A stretch of 64,000 nucleotides of DNA from Xenopus tropicalis (Eukaryota; Chordata; Amphibia; Anura; Pipidae). Position 1 is the stretch's first letter. Every line of letters starts with the position of its first letter. The notes below the pieces were generated by a model. It made no database searches, was not told the DNA's origin, and worked only from the letters and a program-made list of their open reading frames with translations. The stretch spans positions 201,860,713 to 201,924,712 of the forward strand of contig NC_030677.2 in NCBI RefSeq assembly GCF_000004195.4, read 5' to 3'. Positions 10,731 through 22,381 of this stretch are shown one piece after another. The position numbers were made by a program, and so were the translations under genes.

Positions 10731-11140
10731 TTAAAGGGGTAGGTGACCTTAAAGCTAACTGTTAATTTGTTATAGAATGGCCAGTTCTAAGCAACTTTTC
10801 AATTGGTTTTTGACTGCTTTGCCTTTTTCTTTTTCCTCTTTGCAGCTTTCAAATGACTGACCCAGCAGCCAAAAACTATTGCTACAATTGTATTATTAAT
10901 ACTGTTTATTATTTATCTTTCTCTTCAGCCCCTCTGCTATTCATATATCAGCCACTCTCTCAAACCGCTCCCTGGTTACTAAGGTAAACCGGACCCTAGC
11001 AACCAGATAACTGCTGAATTTCCAATCTAGAGAGCAGCCTAACAAAAAGTAAAATCATTAAAAAACTACAAAGACCAATTGCAAACTGTCTCAGAATAGC
11101 ACTCTCTACATCAGACTAAAAGTTAACTTAAAGGTGAACC
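10731..11140 (-). mobile_element. Family A MITE, inverted, abutting the previous copy
   Basis: Begins TTAAAGGGGTAGGTGACCTT and ends at AACTTAAAGGTGAACC. The internal marks appear as reverse complements (GCTTTCAAATGACTGACCC, TCCCTGGTTACTAAGG). Together with 10270-10730 it forms a tail-to-tail pair joined at one TTAA. Confidence 0.85.
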
Positions 11141-11308
11141 ATGGCTAAATAGCCGCATTATCTCACTGGGTGTTTGTCTTTGCTTTAATCCCTCAATAAG
11201 CACAGTCGTGGTGCTACCAACATGCTGCCAAAGAGTTCAGTCACAACTACAGCACTTCCAGGGCCAAAGTCCAAATGGTGCATAAAGGGCAATATATCCT
11301 GCAGGTCA

Positions 11309-11520
11309 CTACTACACCCTAGCAACCAGGCAGAGGTTTGAATGAGAGACTGGAATATTAATAGGAAGATAAAAATTCAAAAGTAACAATAACATTACTA
11401 CCTCACAGAGCGATAGGTTTTTGCCATCTGGGGTCAGGGACCCCCATATTTGGCAAAAGGCAGGAGAGGGAGTCAAACAATTAAAAAAATAATGAAGACC
11501 AATTGCAAAGTTGCTATGTA
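11309..11520 (+). mobile_element. Family A MITE fragment
   Basis: CCCTAGCAACCAGGCAGAGG, TTTGAATGAGAGACTGGAAT and GAAGACCAATTGCAAAGTTG are in family order; both ends are missing. Confidence 0.7.
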
Positions 11521-11858
11521 TATGACATTGAATAACAAGCGTGTAATAGATGTAAATGCTCGCGAGCGGATGGGTATAGGACTAACAGGTGCCAGAAGAA
11601 GAATACGCTCGGTTCCACATCAGCCGCTGATGAAAGTGATTTGTATGCAGAGATAAGAGCAATTAGGGACCCTGCAGACGACTTGCATATGGATGATGCC
11701 AGTTAGGAAGACAACACTGCCGCAGTGCCAGCCTGTAGAAGAAAAGCTCTGTTATGTGCCCCGTACCATATGGCAGGATGTGCGGCATTCCTGCATTGTA
11801 TTTATGTATACGGCATGGAAATGTGCCAGTAACACTGCTATAGATCTATCTGTATCTA

Positions 11859-12158
11859 AAGGTGCCCATACACGGGGCAATTCTAGCTGCCGATATCGGT
11901 CCATTAGCTTATCTGCCCGTTTCTGGGCACTAATGACCGGTCTGCCCGACTGTCATCTGGCCAGATCTCGATTGGGCAGGTTTGACTTTTTGTCAAATCG
12001 GGGACCGATTCAGCATCAGCTTGTTAATGCGGTCCCCCATCCAATGGCACATAATCCCGGGCGCCTATACCCGCCATTCTAATTCGAGGAGAAGGGAGAA
12101 GAGCCGCTCATTTAGAGACCTCACCAAGCAAGCGGTTCTAACCGTGTATGGCCACCTT
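11859..12158 (-). mobile_element. Family G MITE, complete, TA-flanked
   Basis: The left end AAGGTGCCCATACACG and right end CGTGTATGGCCACCTT are inverted repeats, and TA sits on both sides (11857-11858 and 12159-12160). Internal marks: GGCCAGATCTCGATTGGGCA and AATGCGGTCCCCC. A TA duplication would fit a Tc1/mariner-like mobiliser, but flanking bases leave a 3-bp reading possible. Confidence 0.8.
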
Positions 12159-12227
12159 TACCCAGCCAAGAACGCACCTCTGCTGCCCAAAGATTCTGCT
12201 TGGGGGCCTTCCCCCCACTACACTGGC

Positions 12228-12252
12228 TATATATATATATATATATATATAC
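12228..12252. repeat. (AT)n microsatellite
   Basis: About 12 dinucleotides in a short spacer between MITEs. Confidence 0.9.
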
Positions 12253-12366
12253 AGGCACATTAGCTTGTTTAGGCTGCCAGACAATAGCAGATTTTGTCAA
12301 ACTGGTCAGTCAAGTAGGTGGAAGGGGACTGTATCCATGGGCTGATGGGATTTTCAGCCTCCCCAA

Positions 12367-12785
12367 TTAAAGGGCTTGTTCACCTCTGACTCAGCTTTAT
12401 GTTTGATGAGACAATTTGCAATTGGTCTCCATTTTTTTTATTATTTGTAGTTTTTTTTTGTTATTTTATTTTCAGTTCAGAAGCTCTCCAGTTTGGAGTT
12501 TCAGCAGCTATTTGGTTGCTAGGGTTCAAGTTACTTTAGCAACCAGGGAGTAGTTTGGATGAGGGACTGGTATATGAATAGGAGAGGGCCTGAAAAAAAA
12601 GAAAGTTACAAAAAGAAAAAATAAAACACAATAGTAATAGCTTCTTTGCTGCAGTAACCCCTATTTAAATACTGCAAAGTTTTCGAAGAAGGCAAATAAT
12701 TCAAAAACTATAACAAATAATGAAGACCAATTAAAAAGTTGCTTAGAATTGGACATTCTATAACAAATTAAAAGTTAACTCCCAC
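12367..12785 (+). mobile_element. Family A MITE, diverged
   Basis: Starts TTAAAGGGCTTGTTCACC and contains CAGTTTGGAGTTTCAGCAGC, GTTGCTAGGGTTCAAG and ACCAATTAAAAAGTTGCTTA. It lacks the CTCACAGAGCAATAG/GTCAGTGACCCC core in good form, showing age or a separate subfamily. Confidence 0.8.
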
Positions 12786-13250
12786 TCAAATATTAAGCAG
12801 AGGAGTTAAAAAAGGTAACATATCAGCTGCAGTGTTAAACTAATCTGAAGTCTTCATTGGGTACCAACCCACCCAATCCCCTGTGTCCCCACTGCTCACA
12901 TAAACTCCCAGGTTTGCTGTACAGTAAGCAATGTACAACAGCCCTATGCCAGCACTTGCCTAGTGGTTATTCACAGGGCACACACTGTTTGGGGCAATAA
13001 GCCTTAGGGTGCCAGCGGCTGGCAGGGTGTTTGGGTTCAGACTGATCCGACAGAACATCAGGCCTGGGGAGCAGCATTTCCCTTTAGCTGTTTCTGTATC
13101 CAGTGAGAGTGAGAGTAGGAAGAACGGCTCCTCGGGGGCACAGGGCAGGTGTTCAGATTCAGAAATAATTAATTTTTCCCTTTGCAAACAGATTTCATAT
13201 TGTGTTCCCTCTGCAAACAGCAAACTCTCATAGAGGCACTGGCAAACACA

Positions 13251-15034
13251 GGCGGCACTTCCACTGAGCTACATTCAGCCACAATACAGGGGCGGCACTT
13301 CCACTGAGCTACATTCAGCTACAATACAGGGGCGGCACTTCCACTGAGCTACATTCAGCTACAATACAGGGGCGGCACTTCCACTGAGCTACATTCAGCT
13401 ACAATACAGGGGCAGCACTTCCACTGAGCTACATTCAGCTACAATACAGGGGCGGCACTTCCACTGAGCTACATTCAGCTACAATACAGGGGCGGCACTT
13501 CCACTGAGCTACATTCAGCTACAATACAGGGGCAGCACTTCCACTGAGCTACATTCAGCTACAATACAGGGGTGGCACTTCCACTGAGCTACATTCAGCC
13601 ACAATACAGGGGCGGCACTTCCACTGAGCTACATTCAGCTACAATACAGGGGCGGCACTTCCACTGAGCTACATTCAGCTACAATACAGGGGCGGCACTT
13701 CCACTGAGCTACATTCAGCCACAATACAGGGGCGGCACTTCCACTGAGCTACATTCAGCCACAATACAGGGGCAGCACTTCCACTGAGCTACATTCAGCC
13801 ACAATACAGGGGCAGCACTTCCACTGAGCTACATTCAGCCACAATACACAGGCAGCACTTCCACTGAGCTACATTCAGCCACAATACAGGGGCGGCACTT
13901 CCACTGAGCTACATTCAGCCACAATACAGGGGCGGCACTTCCACTGAGCTACATTCAGCCACAATACAGGGGCGGCACTTCCACTGAGCTACATTCAGCT
14001 ACAATACAGGGGCAGCACTTCCACTGAGCTACATTCAGCCACAATACAGGGGCAGCACTTCCACTGAGCTACATTCAGCCACAATACAGGGGCGGCACTT
14101 CCACTGAGCTACATTCAGCCACAATACAGGGGCAGCACTTCCACTGAGCTACATTCAGCCACAATACAGGGGCGGCACTTCCACTGAGCTACATTCAGCT
14201 ACAATACAGGGGCGGCACTTCCACTGAGCTACATTCAGCTACAATACAGGGGCAGCACTTCCACTGAGCTACATTCAGCCACAATACAGGGGCAGCACTT
14301 CCACTGAGCTACATTCAGCTACAATACAGGGGCAGCACTTCCACTGAGCTACATTCAGCTACAATACAGGGGCAGCACTTCCACTGAGCTACATTCAGCT
14401 ACAATACAGGGGCAGCACTTCCACTGAGCTACATTCAGCTACAATACAGGGGCGGCACTTCCACTGAGCTACATTCAGCTACAATACAGGGGCGGCACTT
14501 CCACTGAGCTACATTCAGCCACAATACAGGGGCAGCACTTCCACTGAGCTACATTCAGCTACAATACAGGGGCGGCACTTCCACTGAGCTACATTCAGCT
14601 ACAATACAGGGGCGGCACTTCCACTGAGCTACATTCAGCTACAATACAGGGGCAGCACTTCCACTGAGCTACATTCAGCCACTTCCACTGAGCTACATTC
14701 AGCTACAATACAGGGGTGGCACTTCCACTGAGCTACATTCAGCTACAATACAGGGGCAGCACTTCCACTGAGCTACATTCAGCTACAATACACAGGCAGC
14801 ACTTCCACTGAGCTACATTCAGCTACAATACAGGGGCGGCACTTCCACTGAGCTACATTCAGCTACAATACAGGGGTGGCACTTCCACTGAGCTACATTC
14901 AGCTACAATACAGGGGCGGCACTTCCACTGAGCTACATTCAGCTACAATACAGGGGCGGCACTTCCACTGAGCTACATTCAGCTACAATACAGGGGTGGC
15001 ACTTCCACTGAGCTACATTCAGCCACAATACAGG
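13251..15034. repeat. 40-bp minisatellite, 45 units
   Basis: Unit: GG(C/T)(A/G)GCACTTCCACTG, AGCTACATTCAGC(C/T), ACAATACAGG. The period is exactly 40 bp from 13251 to 14651 (36 starts). One unit at about 14651-14680 has lost 16 bp, which shifts phase; eight more units follow to 15034. Variation is confined to four or five positions, notably GGCGGC/GGCAGC, CAGCC/CAGCT and CACAGG for CAGGGG. Confidence 0.98.
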
Positions 15035-15100
15035 GGCTTGCATGGGTGCAGCAAGAACAAATAGGGGCAACTCATATACAGAATTAAGGTGGCTGGGCTC

Positions 15101-15434
15101 TTAAAGGAAAATGTACGTGCTTAATTTACCTGATATAGAAAAAGTGATTCTACTCACTCATTAAAAATGTTCAGTGGATTAAAGTTACGTGTGAATGTAA
15201 TTGCTATTGAAACAGCATCTGTCTGTGCCTTTCTGCACTGCTGGTTCTGTCTCTTTAAACAATGTAGCAGTACTTAGTACTTAAAATGGCAGTTTTCTAT
15301 TTAGGATTACCCAATGGTGCATATTACTAAAAAGTATGAAAATGGTTTATTTCGATGAAGCAGGGCTTTACATATGAGCTGTTTATGCAATATATTTTTA
15401 TAGAGACTTTGTTTGGGGGTATAGTTTCCCTTTA
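15101..15434 (+). mobile_element. Family E MITE, diverged
   Basis: Left end TTAAAGGAAAATGTACG, right end GGGGGTATAGTTTCCCTTTA. The right half (GGCAGTTTTCTATTTAGGAT, GAAGCAGGGCTTTACATATG) matches the family E element at 52434-52930; the left half differs, so this is a subfamily or a recombinant. Confidence 0.75.
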
Positions 15435-15950
15435 TGTCCCTCTACTTTCCATGGTGGGCAGTGCTCAGATTCTCTGGAAATCAGAGGGAATTCATGGCAA
15501 TGGAAGCTGTGAGTCAGAGGCAGGTAAGGTCATCAGTGACATGGAAAAACCCATGTTTATTTGCTTTCTGGCAGACATGAGAATCCCTATGCTACTCCAT
15601 GGCATGAATAATATATATATAAATGTACACCTGTGGCTGATTTAGCAATGACATAAAGGACAAGCAAAATAAAAGCAAATAATGTATATAAATGTTACCC
15701 TATCTGTTTGCACTGCTAGCTACACCCACACTGATTCCATACTAAGTATATAAAACATACTCAGAAAGCGATTATACAGGGTATTATACTAGGTAGTAAT
15801 TACGTGCAGCTAAATAAACCATTGCCTTTGCGGATTATCGCTAAGGACGGCAAGTTTCATACTATTATGCACATAAGCACAGAGTTGTTTCCCCTGTTTA
15901 GCTTAGCTTTCTGCTCTCGAGTGCTCGTTAGGGCTCGGAATGACTTTTAA
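15435..15950. other. No gene recognised
   Basis: Spacer between a MITE and the 100-bp satellite. A 96-codon frame (15355-15645) overlaps the family E end and has no family features. Confidence 0.5.
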
Positions 15951-16299
15951 AACTGTGAGCTCAGTGTCTTTGTATTACGTATACCAAGAATCCCAGCCAT
16001 AAATGGGGATCGGCCAGCTGCATATAAAGAGATTTAGATCTATTTCAGAAGATAATGAGTTTCAGATGCGGTGACGGAATCCTGTATTATAGATACAGCT
16101 AGAATTTCAGTCATTTATCAGGAGGAGACTGTATGTAAAATGGGATTTAGTTATGATCTGTGACCTTGGTGACCAAATTCTTTGTAATTGTAGAAAGCAG
16201 GACAGGACCAATCTTACAATAGGTTTTCTCGTATTAAATGTATTTACCATTTAGACGCAGGGCTCTAGGCTAGATTTTCTGTAATACAGCAGGGCCACT
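15951..16299 (+). repeat. Diverged ancestral units of the 100-bp repeat
   Basis: Two loose matches to the downstream unit are visible: AGAATCCCAGCCATAAATGG near 15988 and GACGGAATCCTGTATTATAG followed by CAGCTAGAATTTCAGTC near 16070. They look like older units outside the homogenised array. Confidence 0.65.
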
Positions 16300-16890
16300 G
16301 TGACAGAATGCTCTGTTATACAGATAGCTAGAATCTCAGCCATAAAGCAGGGCAGGACTGCTGCTTACAATGGGGGGATCAGATAGGATCTGTGCCACTG
16401 TGACAGAATGCTCTGTTATACAGATAGCTAGAATCTCAGCCATAAAGCAGGGCAGGACTGCTGCTTACAATGGGGGATCAGATAGGATCTGTGCCACTGT
16501 GACAGAATGCTCTGTTATACAGATAGCTACAATCTCAGCCATAAAGCAGGGCAGGACTGCTGCTTACAATGGGGGGGATTAGATAGGATCTGTGCCAGTG
16601 TGACAGAATGCTCTGTTATACAGATAGCTAGAATCTCAGCCATAAAGCAGGGCAGGACTGCTGCTTACAATGGGGGGATCAGATAGGATCTGTGCCACTG
16701 TGACAGAATGCTCTGTTATACAGATAGCTAGAATCTCAGCCATAAAGCAGGGCAGGACTGCTGCTTACAATGGGGGGGGGGGGGGGATAGGATCTGTGCC
16801 ACTGTGACAAAATGCTCTGTTATACAGATAGCTAGAATCTCAGCCATAAAGCAGGGCAGGACTGCTGCTTACAATGGGGATCTGTGCCAC
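16300..16890 (+). repeat. 100-bp satellite, six units
   Basis: GTGACA(G/A)AATGCTCTG starts units at 16300, 16400, 16499, 16600, 16700 and 16804, with a partial unit at 16884. Each has CAGATAGCTAGAATCTCAGC, CATAAAGCAGGGCAGGACTG, CTGCTTACAATGGGG and a variable G run. The small length changes come from the G run (up to 14 G near 16772-16785). Confidence 0.96.
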
Positions 16891-17591
16891 TGTGACAGAC
16901 TGGTGCATTTTGAAACAAACAGAAGGTAACGCAGCCCCAAGAATACTATGCACTATGCCAGCATACAATATATAAGAAATTCATTTTTTTTTACAAAACT
17001 CAGAAATAATAAAAAGCTTCAGTGAACTAAACAAAAGTCATTTATTCATTAATAAAGTGCAAAAGCCGGAGGGCTATGAATATGACATCCCTGTAATTCT
17101 TAAGTAACATCAATAGTTTCTGTTCATTCCCCAAAGCATTCACTTTGCTCTATGTTGACTCTGCCCCAACACAACAGTAATTAGGCTGCAGCCGACAGTG
17201 GAACTGTTCTGCCACCATTGAGCAGACAAGTCCCTAAGGTAGCAATTACCAAAACTGTTCAACACTGTGACATATAAATGCCCCTCGGGGGTACAATTGT
17301 ATATCCCAATAAAAGGCACAGCAGCATAACATAAAGGATCACAAAGTTACAGCGAATGAGGAAAGTATAACACACAGATGGATCTGTTAATGGGGGCTTG
17401 TTATTGGCACAGTATATAGATGTATAGCCATACAAATAATCACTATTATATGACTGACCCAGGGACTGTTCCATTCATGTCTCTCTGTGCCACCGATGTC
17501 ACATCTATGTGTTTTGTCCCCATTCTTGAGTTAAATTCTGTACAGGATTTTATACCATAGCTCTGCGAACGGAACAGTTCATTTTGAAGGT
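16891..17591. other. No gene recognised
   Basis: AT-rich sequence without repeat matches; the 71- and 80-codon minus-strand frames here lack any supporting feature. Confidence 0.5.
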
Positions 17592-18038
17592 TTAAAGGAG
17601 AAGGAAAGTCATTTTGGCATTTTACAGCCAATAGATTTGCCACATAAGTGCCACCTAGAACACTATATTCTGCAGAAAGCTTTATCATACCTGAGTAAAG
17701 AGCCCTAGAAACTCCCTCTGTCTGTTTAAGAGAGCAGCTGCCATTTTTCGGTAGCTTCCTGCTTCAGCTCTAGCCGTTATAGCTCAAATTACACATTCCT
17801 AAGGGAGGGGGAGGGAGTTTTAAGAATTCTTATGGGAGGGGGGAGCAGGAGAGAACTGCGCAGACTCCGACCCCAGGAATGAAGTAAGTCAGATAGCCTA
17901 AGAACATGTTTACAAAAAAAGATACAAGAAATCCTGTGTTTCTTTCGATAGAGGACTCAGTGCAGCGTTTCTGTGAGTGCTTATGGCTGTATTTACATAG
18001 ACCTTTCTGATAAAGTTTTTACCTTTCTTCTCCTTTAA
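17592..18038 (+). mobile_element. Family B MITE (T2/Kolobok-type), near full length
   Basis: Starts TTAAAGGAGAAGGAAAGTC and ends CCTTTCTTCTCCTTTAA. Internal marks are ACACTATATTCTGCAGAAAG, ATAGAGGACTCAGTGCAG and GCTTATGGCTGTATTTACAT. Related copies: 39857-40332, 42330-42782 and half of one at 18815-19046. Confidence 0.87.
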
Positions 18039-18180
18039 AATATAAAATACAAGTGGGCTCATAGATAATGGAGGCTTAAATAGCAACGAAAGAGTTAAAA
18101 CATTGGTATTAGGTCAATGGCACACAGGGCCCTTTGATGGCACCATGCATAAAGCAAAGGAATAAAAGTACGGGTAACAC

Positions 18181-18295
18181 TAGGGATCCACCGAATCCAG
18201 GATTTGGGTCGAGATTCGGCATTTTTCAGCAGGTTTCACCCAAATCCACACTTCTGGCCGAACTGAATCTGAATCCTTAAAATCACATTTTTGCC
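18181..18295 (+). mobile_element. hAT-type MITE fragment (TAGGGAT(G)CACCGAATCC family)
   Basis: TAGGGATCCACCGAATCCAG, then GAGATTCGGC and CGAACTGAATCTGAATCC, is the left part of the element seen more completely at 55575-55860. The right end is missing. Confidence 0.65.
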
Positions 18296-18304
18296 ATATA
18301 AACA

Positions 18305-18790
18305 CGGAAATTGTATCCAGTGCTACCAACAGCCAATCAGGAAACAGCTATTAAACCCTGTGATAGGATATTTCTATAGAAAGGTGGGATATTCAGGGTA
18401 CCAATAGTCAATCAGGTAACAGGTATTACACACTCTGGTAGATATTTCTACAGAAGAGCAGGATAGCCAGGGCTACCAACAGCCAATCAGGAAACAGCTA
18501 TTAAACCCTGTGATAGATATGTGTATAGAAGGGCAGGATATTCAGGGCTACCAACAGTCAATCAGGAAACAGCTATTAAACCCTGTGATAGATATGTGTA
18601 TAGAAGGGCAGGATATTCAGGGCTACCAACAGTCAATCAGGAAACAGCTATGAAACCCTGTGATAGATATGTGTATAGAAGGGCAGGATATTCAGGGCTA
18701 CCAACAGTCAATCAGGAAACAGCTATTAAACGCAAGAAACCCTAGAAAGGTGGGATCTCCAGGGCTACCCGAGCCAATCAGGAACCTACA
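18305..18790 (+). repeat. 75-bp minisatellite, six to seven units
   Basis: GCTACCAACAG(C/T)CAATCAGG recurs at about 18322, 18396 (diverged), 18472, 18547, 18622 and 18697, with a degenerate unit near 18758. The central three units are almost identical (ATAGATATGTGTATAGAAGG); the outer ones are diverged. 75 is a multiple of 3, so a 74-codon frame stays open; it is not a gene. Confidence 0.94.
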
Positions 18791-18814
18791 CCATAATGTT
18801 TATGCTTACAAATG

Positions 18815-19046
18815 TGGGAGCGGGAGAGAGGAGCAAACTGAGCAGACTCGTGTCCATGCCCTGAAGGATTTTTCTGAGAACAGGAAGCCAGATACAGAAG
18901 AACATGTGCACAAAAAAAAAAGAAAGAAATCCTGTGTTTCTTTTGACAGAGGACTCAGTGCAGTGTTTCTGTGAGTGCTTATGGCTGTATTTACATAGAC
19001 CTTTCTGATAAAGCTTACTTAGTTTTTACCATTCCTTCTCCTTTAA
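18815..19046 (+). mobile_element. Family B MITE, right half
   Basis: From GGGAGCGGGAGAGAGGAG through AGAGGACTCAGTGCAGTG to CCTTCTCCTTTAA it matches the right half of 17592-18038. The left half is absent where the 75-bp array ends. Confidence 0.8.
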
Positions 19047-19344
19047 AGCTATATGAACATGGCATCTGCTTTTGGGAACAAACCAAAAGCTTGGGTTGAA
19101 ATCTATAACTAAGCCATTGTGGATTTTTATTGTATTTATGAAAGAAACTACAAACATTCCCTAAGCAAAAGACAAAAAATGAAAACAATAAGGTCTAATA
19201 GCTCAGCTGGACTCCACACTAGTGAAACAACTACACTCTGGCCTTTATTCTGGGCACAGAATAATTTTATTATCAGTATTATTTGGGAAACAGGACATTG
19301 TAACTTATTGGTTTTTTTCATTTCAATTATGAGTCGATACATTT

Positions 19345-19452
19345 TAGCCGACTCCGACTCCAACTCCGACTCCAACTCCGACTCCAACTCCGACTCCAAC
19401 TCCGACTCCAACTCCGACTCCAACTCCGACTCCAACTCCGACTCCAACTCCA
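19345..19452. repeat. 12-bp repeat GACTCCAACTCC, about eight units
   Basis: Perfect alternation of CGACTC and CAACTC hexamers. Read through, it gives Ser-Asp-Ser-Asn on plus and Glu-Leu-Glu-Ser or Gly-Val on minus, which explains the 145-, 125- and 77-codon frames. Flanks 19047-19344 and 19453-20024 show no gene; GAGTCGATAC and GAGTCGAGAATC nearby resemble the unit. Confidence 0.95.
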
Positions 19453-20024
19453 GGCACCCAAAATTGCTTCTGACTCCGATAGATATCAAAGTTTTCCAAA
19501 CAACTTCTATATTCTCTCCCAACATTCACAAACACAGATTTGGCAACGCAACATAATATATTTCCATTTAGCATCAACTTTTCTTTTAAGTTTAGAGTCG
19601 AGAATCAAACGGAATGATGGGCGCTAAAAGCCATTCTGCCCCGAGATGCTTTGGGTTAATAAGCCCAGCGTGAGGCTGCCAACAGTCATCCTTTCATGTG
19701 CGCCTTTGCACAGCGGCACGCCGATTCCTATCCCCTTTCTGCAGCCCAAACAGCTAATTGGAGCTTAGATAGAAAGATAAAGAGTGAAAAAACATCATTT
19801 ACGGAACGTGGGATTGACTGGCAATGACTCCCACTCCCACACAGCATGCAAATTGCAGGCAAATCAGAAGTCTTTGTGTTTTTTCTGCTACTAAACACCA
19901 GATATCTAATGGAATGTATAAAAATGCCCCTGAAGGAGCCACGCCCGTAATGGCTATGGGGGGGGGGGCTGTTGAAAAGCCCCCAAAGCTGCATATGGTG
20001 CTTCATTTAAAAGTGGGGGTTTAG

Positions 20025-20586
20025 AACCACTACAGAAATCTTTAGTGAGATGCAAACCAGACTTTGGCCACAGCCCTCCCAGGCTGACCCGTCCCTCCGG
20101 CATTCCTTCTCCTGGCTAATTGCCACTTTCATTTATACACTCATGCCTGCCCTGCCCCACCCACTCCGGTGATGTCAGAGATGAGCGGGTCAGGTTGGGT
20201 CAAACCACTACAGAAATCTTTAGTGAGATGCAAACTGGACTTTGGCCACAGCCCTCCCAGGCTGGTAACATTACCCTGACCCGTCCCTCCGGCATTCCTT
20301 CTCCTGGCTAACTGCCACTTTCATTTATACACTAATGCCTGCCCTGCCCCACCCACTCCGGTGATGTCAGAGATGAGCGGGTCAGGTTGGGTCGAACCAC
20401 TACAGAAATCTTTAGTGAGATGCAAACCGGACTTTGGCCACAGCCCTCTCAGGCTGGTAACATTACCCTGACCCGTCCCTCCGGCATTCCTTCCCCTGGC
20501 TAACTGCCACTTTCATTTATACACTCATGCCTGCCCTGCCCCGCCCACTCCGGTGATGTCAGAGATGAGTAGGTCAGGTTGGGTCG
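20025..20586 (+). repeat. Three tandem copies of a 178-192-bp repeat
   Basis: AACCACTACAGAAATCTTTA starts copies at 20025, 20203 and 20395. Each has CTTTGGCCACAGCCCTC, ACCCGTCCCTCCGGCATTCC and GATGTCAGAGATGAG. Copy 1 lacks about 14 bp (GGTAACATTACCCT) present in the other two. The copies are otherwise nearly identical. Confidence 0.95.
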
Positions 20587-21534
20587 AGGTTATGGGCAGA
20601 CAACCCATGCATGATTAATAAGTTAAGAATCCCCAAGGTTCATTTGGTTTAAGATAAACTTTTGTGAACTCTTCCAATATGGGACACGTCTCAAAAAGGC
20701 GTTGGGCAAATTCACTAAAATTCTCCCTAATATTATTCAAAAACTAAATCTGCTAGAATGTTTTTGAAGTATTTTTTAAGGAATTTAAGACTTTCTAAAT
20801 AGGAAATTTGTCATTAAAACCTTGTTCCCAATTGAACATACAAATCTGCCATTGGTCTATATGGTGCCGAACGGATTGCAGCCATAACCGATATAACCAG
20901 AGGCTCAGGCCAATATGAAATGTTGGAAAATACCATTGGGTGAGGATTGCTTGAGCTGACTGGTCCTTAGGAGATCAGATCACCATCTCAGGGACCAAAC
21001 AATCGGATCAGTCCAGTTTAGGTCACCAATTGGATGGACAAATGAAGCAAAGATCCACTCATGTGGGGACCTTGGCCACTGGGGCTCAAAACATGTGATG
21101 AAAGTCCAACAGGATTAGAAGAAAAAAAGGGAAAAATTGCCATGGTAACCAATGTTCTAATGCATATTTAGTATCTGTTCTACTGGCCTCCCACGGGGGA
21201 TTGTTGATATTTTTGGCTCGATAGCCCCTTTGCCTTATCAAACGTATTGACCTTTGTTCAAGTGAATTGCAGGGAAAACTAAATAATGCAATTTGCCATT
21301 CATTTCTCTTTGTTGCCAAACACCGGAAATGTCATAAGATTCCATGCACAATTACGGCTTGGCGATAAGAAAGTCTCGTGAGCTACGCCTTGTACTACAA
21401 GCAGTGCCTAATGAGTCTGACACAAAGCCACCGGCCACAGGAAATAGTGGTAACGCTCTTATATGTGACCCAACCACAAGTCAGGAGTCAAATACTTGCA
21501 GGGCTATCAAAACACATGCATTAGAGAATGAGGG
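20587..21534. other. Repeat-poor block, no gene recognised
   Basis: No tandem or interspersed repeat was recognised over about 950 bases. Frames of 76-77 codons (21086-21319 minus, 21344-21574 plus) have no recognisable domain. Confidence 0.5.
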
Positions 21535-21717
21535 TTATTTATCAACACTGGGCAAATGTGAACCCAAGAAGTAACCCATGCCAACCATTTACATGCTTGC
21601 TTTTATTGTTCTATCTGCAGCTGGCTTAATATAGCTAATGACTAATAATTGGTTGCTATGGGTTGCTGCCCAAGTACAAATATTTCCAGTGAGAATGAAT
21701 GAGCCCCAGTGTGTTTC
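21535..21717. mobile_element. MITE-like fragment with GGTTGCTATGGGTTGCTGCC motif
   Basis: TTATCAACACTGGGCAAATG and TTGGTTGCTATGGGTTGC match a Xenopus element also seen at 22205-22372 and 47760-47903. Ends are unclear. Confidence 0.5.
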
Positions 21718-21961
21718 CAGTCCAATCACTGGGGGTATAAAAATATTAGGCACCCCCCAGTGATTGTAATCACTTACCTGATACCCCTGATACTCTACTG
21801 CGCATGTGTTGGCCCCAGGATTGCGATGAAAGAAGACGGGAGGAAGAGGACTGCTCACAGGTACCCCGGGCCGGGGCAGTTCTCTGCTAACAGACGCAAC
21901 AGCCCAGGGTATCAGGGGAGTGATTACAATCCCAGTAATTGCACCTTTCCTTCTCCTTTAA
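21718..21961 (+). mobile_element. T2-type MITE, right part, foldback
   Basis: Ends CCTTTCCTTCTCCTTTAA. Internal inverted pieces CAGTGATTGTAATCACTTAC and GTGATTACAATCCCAGT, with GCGATGAAAGAAGACGGGAG between them, fit a palindromic TTAA element. The left TTAA end is missing. Confidence 0.65.
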
Positions 21962-22204
21962 CCACCACAGTTTGGGGAAAACTTGACAATGCCTTCTTGT
22001 CATGATAACTGGGAATGTAATGATGGCATTTTTGTACAATTGCAATGTTTTACCCACAAAGATTTCCATTTACCCAAACTAAAATGTATTTCCAGGAGCC
22101 ATGTCCCCAACAGGGAGCGTAATTTTCCACAAGTGGTAAAGTGCCATCACCCTAAGGTTGTTCTCAGTGAAGAATACAGAACATTGCTCTCAATTGTATC
22201 TAAC

Positions 22205-22372
22205 CCCCCTATATAATAAAAGGCACTACATTTACCCAGGAGCACTAACCCCACAGCAACAATAAGATCTTTGCTTTCCAACAGGTAACCAAGAAATGCT
22301 ATCTGCTGATTGGTTGCTATGGGTTACTGCTCCTGGGCAACCCTGATTCCTTTTATTACATAACCCCATCAA
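22205..22372. mobile_element. MITE-like element, GGTTGCTATGGGTTACTGC family
   Basis: The left part TAATAAAAGGCACTACATTT and right part ending TGATTCCTTTTATTACAT are inverted repeats of each other; the middle has ATTGGTTGCTATGGGTTAC. Probably a near-complete palindromic element. The upstream 21962-22204 holds nothing recognised. Confidence 0.6.
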
Positions 22373-22381
22373 AGCCTAACC

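Noticed and set aside
13251..15034. CRISPR-like array
   Set aside because: Units are contiguous without unique spacers, and the context is vertebrate DNA.
19119..19577. Ser-Asp/Ser-Asn repeat protein
   Set aside because: Created by the 12-bp repeat; the flanks show no coding features and the opposite strand is equally open.
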